From Bacillus glycinifermentans (GTDB taxonomy: Bacteria > Bacillota > Bacilli > Bacillales > Bacillaceae): a DNA stretch of 64,000 nucleotides. The DNA lies in the NCBI RefSeq assembly GCF_001042475.2, contig NZ_LECW02000020.1, positions 1 through 64,000 of the forward strand. The letters are read 5' to 3'. Under the pieces are notes generated by a model, which did no database searches, had not been told where the DNA came from, and saw nothing but the letters and a program-made list of their open reading frames with translations. Both the position numbers and the translations under genes were made by a program. Positions within the stretch are counted from its first letter, which is position 1. Each line of letters opens with the position of its first letter. Of this stretch, positions 43,183-52,427 are shown piece after piece.

Positions 43183-43491
43183 TTGAGGACGCTTTACCAT
43201 CCAAACCGGGATGACATCACATTATCCGCTGTTCTTTACGCACTAAGTGATCAATACAGGCTGCAAATCATTAAAAATCTCGCTGAAGCCGGAGAACAGT
43301 CGTGCAGCGCAGTCAATATCCCCATCCCTAAATCAACCCTTTCCCACCATTTTAAAGTGCTCAGGGAATCGGGAGTGATTCATACAAGAATAGACGGGAC
43401 ACAGCGTTTTATTTCGATTCGCGAAGACGACTTAAACAGCCGCTTCCCCGGCTTGCTTCAAGCCGTTTTGAACGCATCTGAACCGTTGTAA
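43183..43491 (+). CDS. ArsR-family winged-helix regulator, YbzH-like
   Basis: 102 residues. DNA-binding region SDQYRLQIIKNLAEAGEQ then PKSTLSHHFKVLRESG. It lacks the CxC metal site of ArsR, although one Cys lies in EQSCSAV. The start is a TTG (43183) preceded by AGGTGA. It most likely represses the divergent MFS gene and itself through the palindrome at 43091-43122. The inducer is unknown. Confidence 0.82.
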   Translation: MRTLYHPNRDDITLSAVLYALSDQYRLQIIKNLAEAGEQSCSAVNIPIPKSTLSHHFKVLRESGVIHTRIDGTQRFISIREDDLNSRFPGLLQAVLNASEPL

Positions 43492-43495
43492 CATG

Positions 43496-43526
43496 AAAAA
43501 AACTGTCGGGGGTTCCCCCGGCAGTT
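43496..43526 (-). terminator. Terminator of yfmR
   Basis: AACTGCCGGGGG / CCCCCGACAGTT, followed by TTTTTCATG on the minus strand; it overlaps the yfmR stop region and may also end the ArsR-like gene. Confidence 0.85.
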
Positions 43527-45414
43527 ATGATTGTTCGAGTTCCTCGATCATCAGCGAAAGCTCGGTCCAGCGCTCCATTGCCTCTTCAAGCTCTTCAGCC
43601 GTTTTCTTTTGGTCTTCCATCAAGGTCTGGATTTTGGCAAAATCGCTGCCCGCTGCAGCGATTTCTTCTTCCAATTGTTTATGCTTTTCTTCCAAAAGCG
43701 CGATTTTATCTTCAATGCCTTCCCATTCGAGCTGATCTTTATAAGATAGCTTTTTCCTTTTCTTTTTCTCAGGTTTTGCAGGCGCGCTTTCTTCAGCAGC
43801 CGGTTTCTGGCGACTTTGTTCCTTCTGCTTGTCCATATAATCGCTGTACGATCCCTGAAAGCGTGAAATGATGCCGTTTCCTTCAAACACGAGCAGTCGG
43901 TCGACGACCCGGTCAAGAAAATAGCGGTCATGGGATACCGTAATGACGACGCCCGGGAACTGGTCCAAATAGTCTTCGAGCACGCCGAGCGTCTCAGTAT
44001 CCAGATCATTTGTCGGCTCATCGAGAAACAGAACATTCGGCTCCTCCATCAGCACTTTCAGAAGATAGAGGCGCCGCTTCTCGCCGCCTGACAGCTTGCG
44101 GATGTAAGTGCGCTGCACACGGCGCGGAAAGAGGAACCTTTCCAGCATCTGTTCGGCGGTGATCACCTCGCCGTCGGCCGTTTTGACGACCTCGGCCGTC
44201 TCTTTGATATACTCGATCACCTGCAGCGAATCGTCCATCTCGTTGTGATCCTGCGTATAATAGCCGATTCTGACGGTTTGGCCGATCGTGATGGAGCCCG
44301 CTTCAGGCTTGATGCGTCCGGCCAGGGCGTTTAACAGCGTCGTCTTGCCGATGCCGTTCGGCCCGATGATGCCGACGCGGTCGCCAGGGACGATGAGCTC
44401 CTGAAATGACGTGACAAGCTTTCTTCCGCCGCGGCTGATCTCCACTCCTTCAGCCTCGATTACCTGTTTTCCGAGACGGTGGGAGCCGATCGCAAAATCA
44501 AGGGATGAAGCGGCTTCAGGCGCTTCCTGATCCTTCAGCTCCTCGACGCGCTGAATTCTCGCTTTCTGCTTTGTCGAACGGGCCTTTGCCCCCCTTCTCA
44601 GCCAGGCGAGCTCCCTTCTGAGCAGGTTTTGCCGCTTTGTCTCGTTTTGTTCGGCGAGCGCCTCCCGCTCAGCCCGCTTCTCCAAAAACACTTCGTAGTT
44701 TCCTTTGTACGTATAAAGGCTGCCCCGGTCAAGCTCGTAGATCCGGTTCGTCACCCGGTTAAGGAAGTAGCGGTCATGGGTCACGAGAACGACCGAACCT
44801 GAATAGCCGCTCAAATATCCTTCAAGCCATTCGATCGTTTCATTGTCGAGATGGTTTGTCGGCTCATCCAAAATGAGAATATCTGCAGGCTGTATCAACG
44901 TTTTGGCGATCGCCACCCGCTTTTTTTGGCCTCCGGAAAGGGCTCTGACTTCTTTCGTCACGTCCGTAACGCCGAGCTTCGTCAAAATCGTTTTCGCCGC
45001 CGTGTTCGCATCCCAGGCGCCATGCTCGTCCATTTTCCCTTGAGCGGCCAGCAGATCTTCCTGTTTCTTCGGATCTTCTGGAGAGGCGTTCAGCTCCTGC
45101 AGCGCTTTTTCATACGCCCTCATCGTCCGCATCATCACGGAATCGCCCGAATAAATATGTTCAAGCACCGTCTGGCTGCCGTCCAGGTCAGGCTCCTGAT
45201 GCAAATACTCGGTATGGAGGCTGCCGGCTCTCGTAATCTCTCCTTTTTCCGTCGATTCATCGCCGGCAATCACCTTGAGCAGTGTGCTTTTCCCTGTTCC
45301 GTTCGGTCCGATCAAGCCGATCCGCTCATTTTCTTCGATATGAAACGATATATGGTCAAACAGTGTTTTATCTCCGTACGTTTTATATAAACCTTCCGCT
45401 TTTAAAATGCTCAT
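43525..45414 (-). CDS. yfmR: ABC-F family ATPase YfmR
   Basis: 629 residues. Two ATPase modules (GPNGTGKST, LSGGQKKR, ILILDEPTN; GPNGIGKTT, LSGGEKRR, VLFLDEPTN), an arm/linker between them and a C-terminal coiled coil (about 535-629) of the Uup type. YfmR helps ribosomes translate proline-rich stretches alongside EF-P in B. subtilis. The ATG at 45412-45414 matches the family start. Soluble, not a transporter. Confidence 0.92.
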   Translation of the reverse strand: MSILKAEGLYKTYGDKTLFDHISFHIEENERIGLIGPNGTGKSTLLKVIAGDESTEKGEITRAGSLHTEYLHQEPDLDGSQTVLEHIYSGDSVMMRTMRAYEKALQELNASPEDPKKQEDLLAAQGKMDEHGAWDANTAAKTILTKLGVTDVTKEVRALSGGQKKRVAIAKTLIQPADILILDEPTNHLDNETIEWLEGYLSGYSGSVVLVTHDRYFLNRVTNRIYELDRGSLYTYKGNYEVFLEKRAEREALAEQNETKRQNLLRRELAWLRRGAKARSTKQKARIQRVEELKDQEAPEAASSLDFAIGSHRLGKQVIEAEGVEISRGGRKLVTSFQELIVPGDRVGIIGPNGIGKTTLLNALAGRIKPEAGSITIGQTVRIGYYTQDHNEMDDSLQVIEYIKETAEVVKTADGEVITAEQMLERFLFPRRVQRTYIRKLSGGEKRRLYLLKVLMEEPNVLFLDEPTNDLDTETLGVLEDYLDQFPGVVITVSHDRYFLDRVVDRLLVFEGNGIISRFQGSYSDYMDKQKEQSRQKPAAEESAPAKPEKKKRKKLSYKDQLEWEGIEDKIALLEEKHKQLEEEIAAAGSDFAKIQTLMEDQKKTAEELEEAMERWTELSLMIEELEQS

Positions 45415-45497
45415 GTGTCTACCAATCCTCACCTAATGTCATAGCTATATTTTAAATCAGTTAATGAAAGAAAACTAGTGAGAGGTTTATGGGCATT

Positions 45498-46922
45498 TTA
45501 CTGCAAAACGGCGGGGAGCAGAAAATACACGCCTGTAACGATGATCAAAATGCCCGCGGCATTCAGCCAAAACCCCGCTTTGATCATATCCTTCATACTC
45601 AGCACATTTGCGCTGAAAACGGCCGCATTCGGCGGGGTCGAAATCGGCAGCATAAATGCGCACGAGGATGCGAGCGCGGCCGCCGCCATCAGCCCGTACG
45701 GCTCAACGTGAATCGCAGCGCCGAGTCCCACCGTCATCGGAATCACCATATTGGCGACAGCCGTATTCGACATAATCTCCGTCATGAATAAAATCGCTCC
45801 CGTTAACACGATTAAAACGAATAAATAAGGATGCCCTTCCAAAAGCTTCAGCTTTCCGGCGATCCATCCCGTTACATCCGTCTCGGAAAAACCGGCAGCC
45901 AGCGACAACCCGCCTCCGAACAAAAGGAGCTTCCCCCAAGGCAGCGACTGCATATCCTTCCATTCCAAAATCCGTTCGTCCTTTGTGCCCGGGATTAAAA
46001 AAAGCAGAAGCGCCCCGAGGATCGCGATCGATGTATCGGATATGTCAAACGGAAGCAAGAATTTAAACATCCATAACAATGCCGTCATCAAAAACACGGC
46101 GAACACCGTCTTCTCCTCCCGCGTCATCGGCCCGAGCGCATGCAGGTCGTGATCGATGAAATCAGGCTTTTTCCCTTCAAAGCGGCTGACTTTAAACTGC
46201 ACCTTCGTCAAATATAAATATAGGATAATCAAAAAAAGAACGGTAACCGGAAATCCGAATAAAAACCATTCAAAAAACATAATCTCCCGATTCAGCATCT
46301 GTTTGGACATTGCCGCAAACACCGCATTAGGGACCGATCCGACTAATGTGGCAAGACCGCCGATCGATGCGGCATACGCTACGGACAACAGAACGCTCTT
46401 GCTGAACTTCTGAAGCGAATCCCCTTTTAAAATCCCTTTTTCCCGCACTTCTTTAATGACGGCCAGCGCAACAGGAAGCATCATCAAAGCGGTCGCGGCA
46501 TTTGAAATCCACATCGACAAAAACGCCGTCGCCACCATCACGCCCAGCACAATCCGGTGGCTTTCCGTACCGATCCGCTTCAAAATATGCAGCGCCATCC
46601 GCTGATGAAGATTCCACTTCTCAATGGCGATCGCAATGATAAATCCGCCCATATACATGAAAACAATCGGATCGCCGTATGCTTTAGCCGCCGTGTCCAC
46701 ATCTAAACCGCCCAGTGTCGGCAGCAGAATGACGGGCAATAAAGACGCCGCCGGAATCGGCACGGCCTCCGTGATCCACCAGACGGCCGTCCAAGCCGTC
46801 ACAGCCAGGACAACCCGCGGCGCATGGGCCAGCTCCGCTTCGGGAATCAGGCCGAAAATCAGCAAAAAACCGATCGGTCCCAACCATAATCCGGTCAGCT
46901 TTGTTTTCGTGTATACCTTCAT
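45498..46922 (-). CDS. SLC13/DASS sodium:dicarboxylate symporter
   Basis: 474 residues with about 11 spans. The two SNT motifs appear as ISNAATALMM and SNTAVANM; the closing FMLPISTPPNAAVFS is the sodium/substrate site of SdcS/VcINDY-type carriers. Probable substrates are succinate, fumarate and malate, driven by sodium. A B. licheniformis carrier of this class (SdcL) has been studied; identity with it cannot be settled here. It stands alone on its strand, with no sensor kinase nearby. Confidence 0.88.
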   Translation of the reverse strand: MKVYTKTKLTGLWLGPIGFLLIFGLIPEAELAHAPRVVLAVTAWTAVWWITEAVPIPAASLLPVILLPTLGGLDVDTAAKAYGDPIVFMYMGGFIIAIAIEKWNLHQRMALHILKRIGTESHRIVLGVMVATAFLSMWISNAATALMMLPVALAVIKEVREKGILKGDSLQKFSKSVLLSVAYAASIGGLATLVGSVPNAVFAAMSKQMLNREIMFFEWFLFGFPVTVLFLIILYLYLTKVQFKVSRFEGKKPDFIDHDLHALGPMTREEKTVFAVFLMTALLWMFKFLLPFDISDTSIAILGALLLFLIPGTKDERILEWKDMQSLPWGKLLLFGGGLSLAAGFSETDVTGWIAGKLKLLEGHPYLFVLIVLTGAILFMTEIMSNTAVANMVIPMTVGLGAAIHVEPYGLMAAAALASSCAFMLPISTPPNAAVFSANVLSMKDMIKAGFWLNAAGILIIVTGVYFLLPAVLQ

Positions 46923-47023
46923 ACCCTTCCCCCTTATGAAGACGATTTCCTATACCACTTTCGATTTTGGAAGGGAAATTCCTTTTGAGAATTTAAAATA
47001 AAATTTTAATGATTGTGCTCCAG

Positions 47024-47057
47024 AAAATAAATAAGCCGCCGATCTTGTGGGCGGGCT
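47024..47057 (-). terminator. Terminator of the TetR gene
   Basis: AGCCCGCC pairs with GGCGGCT (47034-47057) and is followed on the minus strand by TATTTATTTTC. Confidence 0.6.
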
Positions 47058-47093
47058 CCTTCCTTTAAACGGCCTCGGCCTTTTGCATTAAAT

Positions 47094-47732
47094 TTAAACT
47101 GAATCATTTCTATGGCCGTCAGTAGGGTTTTCAGGGGTTAGGAGCATATCTTTTAGTGCTTTTCCATATAAATTAGCCGGGACCTTTTCTTCATTAATAA
47201 AATTAAATATAGCAAGACCATTTTCTAATGAAAAAATGGTCCATGCGATTTCTTCCGGAGATAGAGCACTATTATGATTCTCTTTCAACATTAATTTTGC
47301 AACAGACTTAGAGATCTGATCCACGGACTCCATAATCATGCAAGACCATTTAGAGCGAACCGGCTCATTACGCATTGCATGAAGAAGAAACTCCGTATTT
47401 AAAATAATCCACTTTTGATTTTCATTCGTCACTGAAACAAAATGCTCATGCATTGCTTCAATAAAATGTGCAAGTGAATCCTGCTGGTCTATTATTTTAT
47501 CGATGTTATTCACATGTAAATTCATTTGCTGTTCCAATAATGCAAGAAAGAGTTCTTCCTTGGATTTAAAATTAGAATAAACTGCACCCTTACTAAATCC
47601 GGCATGTTCAGCAATTTTTTCAACGGAAGCTCCATGAAAGCCAAGCTCTGAAAAGATCTCAACAGCCGAATGTAAAAGCATTTGCCTCGTTTCCTCTTTC
47701 CGCTCTTTTTGGTTTAACCTTCTCCTAAGCAT
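47094..47732 (-). CDS. TetR family regulator
   Basis: 212 residues. N-terminal helix-turn-helix FHGASVEKIAEHAGFSKGAV with the TetR box ending FKSKEELFLAL; the C-terminal ligand domain is not recognised. The ATG at 47730-47732 has AGGAGG five bases before it. It is divergent from a heme-O-synthase-like gene, with a perfect palindrome between them, so it very likely represses that gene. Both are more AT-rich than their neighbours. Confidence 0.85.
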   Translation of the reverse strand: MLRRRLNQKERKEETRQMLLHSAVEIFSELGFHGASVEKIAEHAGFSKGAVYSNFKSKEELFLALLEQQMNLHVNNIDKIIDQQDSLAHFIEAMHEHFVSVTNENQKWIILNTEFLLHAMRNEPVRSKWSCMIMESVDQISKSVAKLMLKENHNSALSPEEIAWTIFSLENGLAIFNFINEEKVPANLYGKALKDMLLTPENPTDGHRNDSV

Positions 47733-47777
47733 TCTTCTTCCTCCTTCTCTTGACAATCATACCATAAAGAATTAACA

Positions 47778-47807
47778 TACCAATTAGTATCTAAATACTA
47801 ATTGGTA
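47778..47807. promoter_or_regulatory. 30-bp palindromic TetR operator
   Basis: Arms TACCAATTAGTAT and ATACTAATTGGTA around CTAA, perfect over 13 pairs, lying between the divergent TetR and prenyltransferase genes. Confidence 0.8.
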
Positions 47808-47880
47808 TCTAAATTTATCCCATTCATCACAACACTTCTCTAGCCGGATTTTAAGATAATCAAATAAAGGAGAAGAACAA

Positions 47881-48798
47881 ATGCAAATTGAAAACAAAAT
47901 AATAACGGATAAAGAGACTGCCTCAACAAAATTGGCACAAACCATTAAAACAGGAATTATTAAATCTAACCTTATTCCGATGTTTGCCGGATTAACATTA
48001 GCTTTATATACTTATAAAATCAGCCTTTTTGAAAAATTGCCAGAAATAATTTTCGCTTTGGTTGGTTCAATTTTGATAATGGGGGCGGCAGGAGCTTTTA
48101 ATAACTTATTTGACCGAGATATAGACTCCATTATGGAGAGAACCAAAAACAGACCGACTGTAACAGGAGAAATTAAGCCTAAAACAGTTTTATGGCTTGG
48201 TACCTTTATGGCGCTTTTCGGAATCGCCATTCTTGCGTTGACAACTTCTCTGGCAGCACTCCTAGGATTTCTAGGATTGTTTTTTTATATTGTCCCGTAT
48301 ACCATGTGGAGTAAAAGAAGAACAGTTTACAATACAGAGGTTGGAAGCATCGCTGGAGCTATGCCGCCTCTCATTGGATGGGCAGCTATTTATCCGGATG
48401 TTACGCATCCTGCTATTCTCGGTCTTTTTGTTATCTCTGTTATATGGCAAATGCCTCATTTTTATGCTATAGCTATTCGAAAGAATGATGAGTATAAGGC
48501 TGCGAAAGTTCCAATGCTCCCAGTTGTCAAAGGAGTTAAAAGAACATATATACAAACCAATATTTATTTAATCATCCTCATTGGAACAAGTGTCCTTTTT
48601 TATTCTTTAAGCCTTGGACTTATGCTCGTTGCCCTTCTTTTAAGTTTGATATGGTTTGGTCTTAGTGTATACGGTTACAAAAGAATGGATCCGGAAAAAT
48701 GGGCAACATATATGTTTATTTACTCTTTGTTTCATATGACAATTCTTTTTTCAACTGTCATTATCTATTCTCTTATAGGCATTATTTTCAAATTATAG
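47881..48798 (+). CDS. Protoheme IX farnesyltransferase (heme O synthase) paralogue
   Basis: 305 residues, about nine spans. The first Asp-rich motif NNLFDRDIDSIMERTKNRP and the second region YTMWSKRRTVYNTEVGSIAG are those of UbiA/CyoE/CtaB heme O synthases. It adds farnesyl to heme B for cytochrome oxidase. B. subtilis has ctaB beside the oxidase genes and a lone ctaO; this gene is comparable with ctaO but stands under a TetR repressor. AAAGGAG lies ahead of the ATG. AT-rich. A related prenyl acceptor cannot be excluded. Confidence 0.83.
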   Translation: MQIENKIITDKETASTKLAQTIKTGIIKSNLIPMFAGLTLALYTYKISLFEKLPEIIFALVGSILIMGAAGAFNNLFDRDIDSIMERTKNRPTVTGEIKPKTVLWLGTFMALFGIAILALTTSLAALLGFLGLFFYIVPYTMWSKRRTVYNTEVGSIAGAMPPLIGWAAIYPDVTHPAILGLFVISVIWQMPHFYAIAIRKNDEYKAAKVPMLPVVKGVKRTYIQTNIYLIILIGTSVLFYSLSLGLMLVALLLSLIWFGLSVYGYKRMDPEKWATYMFIYSLFHMTILFSTVIIYSLIGIIFKL

Positions 48799-48951
48799 TA
48801 TAAAGCTATCATTTGAGGTTTATGTCATCGCTTCCTATTCGCTTGTTGAGAGAAACTGTCCTGACGGGCATACAAGTTTGCTCAGCAGGTACCAAAACAC
48901 GTCACACTGTGCTTCATAGAAGTAACATCATGCATCCTCCAGCCACCCGCT
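48799..48951. other. Intergenic stretch without a recognisable gene
   Basis: Between the heme-O-synthase-like gene and the yfmS terminator. I see no convincing reading frame, RNA or repeat here. Confidence 0.5.
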
Positions 48952-48979
48952 AAAAAAGCCGCCGGCTCATCCGGCAGCT
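48952..48979 (-). terminator. Terminator of yfmT-yfmS
   Basis: AGCTGCCGG / CCGGCGGCT stem, followed by TTTTTTA on the minus strand. Confidence 0.85.
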
Positions 48980-48999
48980 TCCGCTGTTCAATCTATTTT

Positions 49000-49851
49000 T
49001 TAGTCTCCCACATGATATTCCGCCATCTTTGCGAGGTTTTGCGCGTTGCTGCTGATTTCCTGCATGGTTGCCGAAATTTGTTCAACACCGGCAGCCTGTC
49101 CGCTTGTATGCTCGTTGATGACTTCGATCGACTGTTCGAGCCCTTTCAATAACGCATGAATCTTTTTCGTGATTTCATCGATCTGTCCGACGTTTTCTTT
49201 CGAATGCGTTGCAAGCTTTCTGATTTCGTCGGCCACAACCGAGAATCCTTTGCCCGATTCGCCAGCCCTTGCAGCTTCGATCGCCGCGTTCAGCCCGAGG
49301 AGATTGCTTTGGTCTGATATGCCTTTTACGGTGACGGAAATTTTCTCGATTTCTCCGGCGCTTTCGCTGACTTGCTTTGCCTGCTTGGAGATGTCGGACA
49401 TTTGCCCGGAAAATCCGCTGACAGATTCGGCGATGTCCTGAATGGCTGTAGCGGTCTGCTCAACGATCACCGACAGGTTTTCGGCAACGCGGTGAAGCTG
49501 ATCCGATTTTTCAAGGCTCGTGCCGAGGCCTACGCCGCCGATGACCCGGCCTCTTTCGTCATGGAGCGGAATCGCCCTTGCCATAAGCGGAAAACCGAAC
49601 AGCTCCTTCGGCACAAGGCTCGATTTCATTTGGTTCTGATGGATCGCGTCTGTAATAATGTCCCCTTCCTGCAAGGGATCCCCTGGCTTCACATCCAGGG
49701 AAAAAGTTTTCCCGGGAATGTTGATGATCAGTTTTTCCGTATCATAAATCCCGATTGTCACATCATCCTGAATGAGCGCATTCAGGAAAGGTGCGACCTT
49801 TACAAATGCGTCCAAAAGAGGATGGATTTCTGTCTGTACTGCTTCGTTCAT
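49000..49851 (-). CDS. yfmS: Soluble chemoreceptor YfmS
   Basis: 283 residues, no membrane span. The N-terminal 115 residues form a sensory domain; the rest is an MCP signalling hairpin with the tip [20 protein letters not shown] and [10 protein letters not shown]. It should act with CheA/CheW in the cytoplasm; the ligand is unknown. AGGAGG precedes the ATG. It follows yfmT by 15 bases, as in B. subtilis, so it may sense a compound related to that enzyme's aldehyde. Confidence 0.9.
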   Translation of the reverse strand: MNEAVQTEIHPLLDAFVKVAPFLNALIQDDVTIGIYDTEKLIINIPGKTFSLDVKPGDPLQEGDIITDAIHQNQMKSSLVPKELFGFPLMARAIPLHDERGRVIGGVGLGTSLEKSDQLHRVAENLSVIVEQTATAIQDIAESVSGFSGQMSDISKQAKQVSESAGEIEKISVTVKGISDQSNLLGLNAAIEAARAGESGKGFSVVADEIRKLATHSKENVGQIDEITKKIHALLKGLEQSIEVINEHTSGQAAGVEQISATMQEISSNAQNLAKMAEYHVGD

Positions 49852-49866
49852 GTTGTAAACCTCCTT

Positions 49867-51324
49867 TTAATATGGAAAAACCCTTTTTTGATGCTGGACA
49901 GAGATCCACTTCAATGTCGTAAACTCATCAAGGCTCCATTCTCCATTCAGCCTTCCGAGGCCTGACTGTTTTTCTCCGCCGAAAGCGATGTGCGGCTCGT
50001 CGTTGATCGTGGTGTCGTTGACATGGATCATTCCCGTTTCGATCTGTTTAGCAAGATCCACACCGCGTTCCACATTCCCCGTATGAACGGCTCCGCTTAA
50101 CCCGAACGGTGTGTCATTCGCAATTCTGATTGCTTCTTCTTCCGTTTGAAACGGCATGACACAGACGACCGGTCCGAACAGCTCTTCCCGGGCGATCGAC
50201 ATTCCCGGCTTTACATCTGTTAAAATCGTCGGTTCGACGAGATTGCCTTTAATTTCGCCTTTGATCAGCGCGACCGCGCCTTCTTCGATTCCTTTTTCTA
50301 CGGCCTTGCGCAGATTTTCCGCCTGGCGTTCATTAATGACAGGGCCGATAATCGTATCCGGATCCATCGGATCTCCCGTCTTAAAAGCAGACACCTTTTG
50401 ATAAAATAATTTCAAAAACGCCGGATACACCTCTTTTTGAACGAGAATCCGGTTGGCCGACATGCAGATTTGCCCCTGATGGGTGAAGCGGCTGAAGGCT
50501 GCGGCATTGACCGCGTATTCCAAATCGGCATCCTCCAGAACGATCAGCGCGCTATTGCCGCCAAGTTCAAGCAGCGGTTTTTTAAAGTGCTTGACCGCAA
50601 GCTGGCCGATGTAGCTTCCGACCTTTGTCGAACCCGTAAACGAGATGATCCTTGGAATCGGGTGTTCCACAAAGCTGTCACCGATCTCTTTGATGTCTGT
50701 GACAACGACGTTTAAAAGCCCCTTCGGCAGCCCTGCTTCTTCAAATATTTTCGCGATCAAGGTTCCGCCGCAAATCGGCGTTTCCTCATGCGGCTTCAGC
50801 ACCACGCCGTTCCCCGCGCCAAGCGCCGGAGCAACCGATTTGACCGATAAAAAGAACGGAAAATTGAACGGGCTGATCACCCCGACGACGCCCGCCGGAA
50901 TCCGGTACAGGCGATTTTCTTTTCCATCGACAGGGGAAGGCAGAATTCTTCCTTCCATCTTGAGCGGAAAACCGGCCGCTTCTTTGATCATATTGATGAC
51001 GAGATCGATTTCAAAAGCCGCTTTCAGCCTTGTCCCGCCAAGCTCTTCCATAATGAGAAACACAATCGCTTCTTTATGTTCCTCAATATAGGCGGCCGCT
51101 TTTTCCAAAATCGCCCGTTTCTCATATGGGCCGACGCGGTCCCACTCCTTTTTTGCATTGAGTGCCACCTTATAGGCCTGGTCTACGTCATCGGGCGTCG
51201 CTTTGTGAAAAGAGGCGATCGTTTTTTGTGTATAGGGGTTCAGATCTGCCAAGACGCTTTCGCTTTTGCCGTCTCTCCACTCCCCTCCGATGTATTGACG
51301 GTTGAGATCGGTGATTTGAAACAT
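49867..51324 (-). CDS. yfmT: Vanillin/benzaldehyde dehydrogenase YfmT
   Basis: 485 residues, aldehyde dehydrogenase. General base Glu lies in LELGGNSAL, nucleophile Cys in GQICMSANR, NAD site FTGSTKVG. B. subtilis YfmT oxidises vanillin and benzaldehydes to the acids. GGAGAT sits upstream of the ATG. It is the first gene of yfmT-yfmS. Confidence 0.92.
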   Translation of the reverse strand: MFQITDLNRQYIGGEWRDGKSESVLADLNPYTQKTIASFHKATPDDVDQAYKVALNAKKEWDRVGPYEKRAILEKAAAYIEEHKEAIVFLIMEELGGTRLKAAFEIDLVINMIKEAAGFPLKMEGRILPSPVDGKENRLYRIPAGVVGVISPFNFPFFLSVKSVAPALGAGNGVVLKPHEETPICGGTLIAKIFEEAGLPKGLLNVVVTDIKEIGDSFVEHPIPRIISFTGSTKVGSYIGQLAVKHFKKPLLELGGNSALIVLEDADLEYAVNAAAFSRFTHQGQICMSANRILVQKEVYPAFLKLFYQKVSAFKTGDPMDPDTIIGPVINERQAENLRKAVEKGIEEGAVALIKGEIKGNLVEPTILTDVKPGMSIAREELFGPVVCVMPFQTEEEAIRIANDTPFGLSGAVHTGNVERGVDLAKQIETGMIHVNDTTINDEPHIAFGGEKQSGLGRLNGEWSLDEFTTLKWISVQHQKRVFPY

Positions 51325-51424
51325 TTTAGGCCATCTCCTATCAAACAGTTTTGGGAAAAGTTAGACTACATCATATGTATCGGCTGACTTTCATGAAAAT
51401 TCAGGTACCTGCCGTTTTTTTGAC

Positions 51425-51460
51425 ATAAAAAAGATTTTACCGGGCGATTTCGGTAAAATC
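51425..51460 (-). terminator. Terminator at the end of the LysR gene
   Basis: GATTTTACCG / CGGTAAAATC stem (51433-51460), followed on the minus strand by TTTTTTATG. The stem includes the last codons of the gene. Confidence 0.8.
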
Positions 51461-52345
51461 CTCATGCTTTTCGTGGGCTTGAAACAGTTCGATAATTGAT
51501 TTTTCTTCTTCGCTCAGCGCATGGTTTTTATTAAAGCAAATCGATACGTAAAAATAAGGAATGACCTCTTCGTCAAGAGGAACCATCGCAATATCTTCCG
51601 CGTCTGAGACGACCATTCTGCTTAACAGGCTGATCCCGCAATCGACGGTGATCAAGGCTTTCAGCGTCTGGATTTTATCCGTTTGATAAACGACTTTCGG
51701 CTTGATCCGGTATTTTTTTGAAAAGTACTGAAAGGCTGTGCGGTGTACGAACGATTGGCCGAGCACGAGCATCTTTTCATGCTCTAATTCCTGAAAGTTA
51801 ATGTTGCTGCGGCCGCTGAATCTATGCTGCTTGGAGGTGCATATCACGAGTTCTGAGCGCGTGATGGGGATGCTGACAATCTTGCTGTTATGTATAGGCG
51901 AAGCCGATCCGATGATGGCCAAATCAAGCTTGTTTTCCTCAATTTTTTTCATGAGCAGCTCTGACCCGTCTTCTACCAAATTGATGAAAGGCAAAAGCCC
52001 TTTATCATCGATCTGCTTCATGATATCAGCGGCGTAGTAGCCTCCGATGATCGGCGGCAGACCAAGGCGAATCGTCGGGTGGTTAAACTCTCTGATTTCC
52101 CTGACGGTGTTTTCGACTTCCGTTAAAATATGCCCGGCTTTTTTCTGTAAATACTGGCCGGCAATCGTCAGTTCGACGGAGCGGTGCGACTTATTGATCT
52201 CGAACAGCTTCACGCCGAGCTCATCTTCGAGGCGGTGAATCGCAAATGTCACGGATGGCTGTGACACATAGAGGGCTTCTGCGGTCTTTGTAAAACTTCT
52301 CGTATAGCAAAGCGTCTGAAAATACTCTAAATCTTTTAAGTTCAT
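51437..52345 (-). CDS. LysR family regulator of the malate module
   Basis: 302 residues. N-terminal helix-turn-helix RSFTKTAEALYVSQPSVTFAIHRLE, C-terminal substrate-binding domain. Placed directly behind the malic-type enzyme gene and close to two malate-type permeases, as MleR lies beside mle genes in lactic bacteria. AGGAG lies before the ATG. A likely LysR site is in the divergent promoter at 55648-55670. Its role as MleR-like activator responding to malate is inferred from context. Confidence 0.8.
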   Translation of the reverse strand: MNLKDLEYFQTLCYTRSFTKTAEALYVSQPSVTFAIHRLEDELGVKLFEINKSHRSVELTIAGQYLQKKAGHILTEVENTVREIREFNHPTIRLGLPPIIGGYYAADIMKQIDDKGLLPFINLVEDGSELLMKKIEENKLDLAIIGSASPIHNSKIVSIPITRSELVICTSKQHRFSGRSNINFQELEHEKMLVLGQSFVHRTAFQYFSKKYRIKPKVVYQTDKIQTLKALITVDCGISLLSRMVVSDAEDIAMVPLDEEVIPYFYVSICFNKNHALSEEEKSIIELFQAHEKHEDFTEIAR

Positions 52346-52369
52346 ATCACAGGTGTCTCCTTTGTTAAA

Positions 52370-52395
52370 AGGCTATCATTTGTAAATGATAGCCT
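52370..52395 (-). terminator. Terminator of the permease/malic enzyme operon
   Basis: Perfect 12-pair stem AGGCTATCATTT / AAATGATAGCCT, followed by TTTAACAAA on the minus strand; it lies between the malic-type gene and the LysR gene. Confidence 0.75.
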
Positions 52396-52427
52396 CTCTT
52401 CCGGAATGCTTACAAGTGACAGTTTTG

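Noticed and set aside
48799-48951. Search for a small RNA or riboswitch in the gap before the yfmS terminator
   Set aside because: No conserved aptamer-like core and no promoter plus terminator pair belonging to the gap itself.
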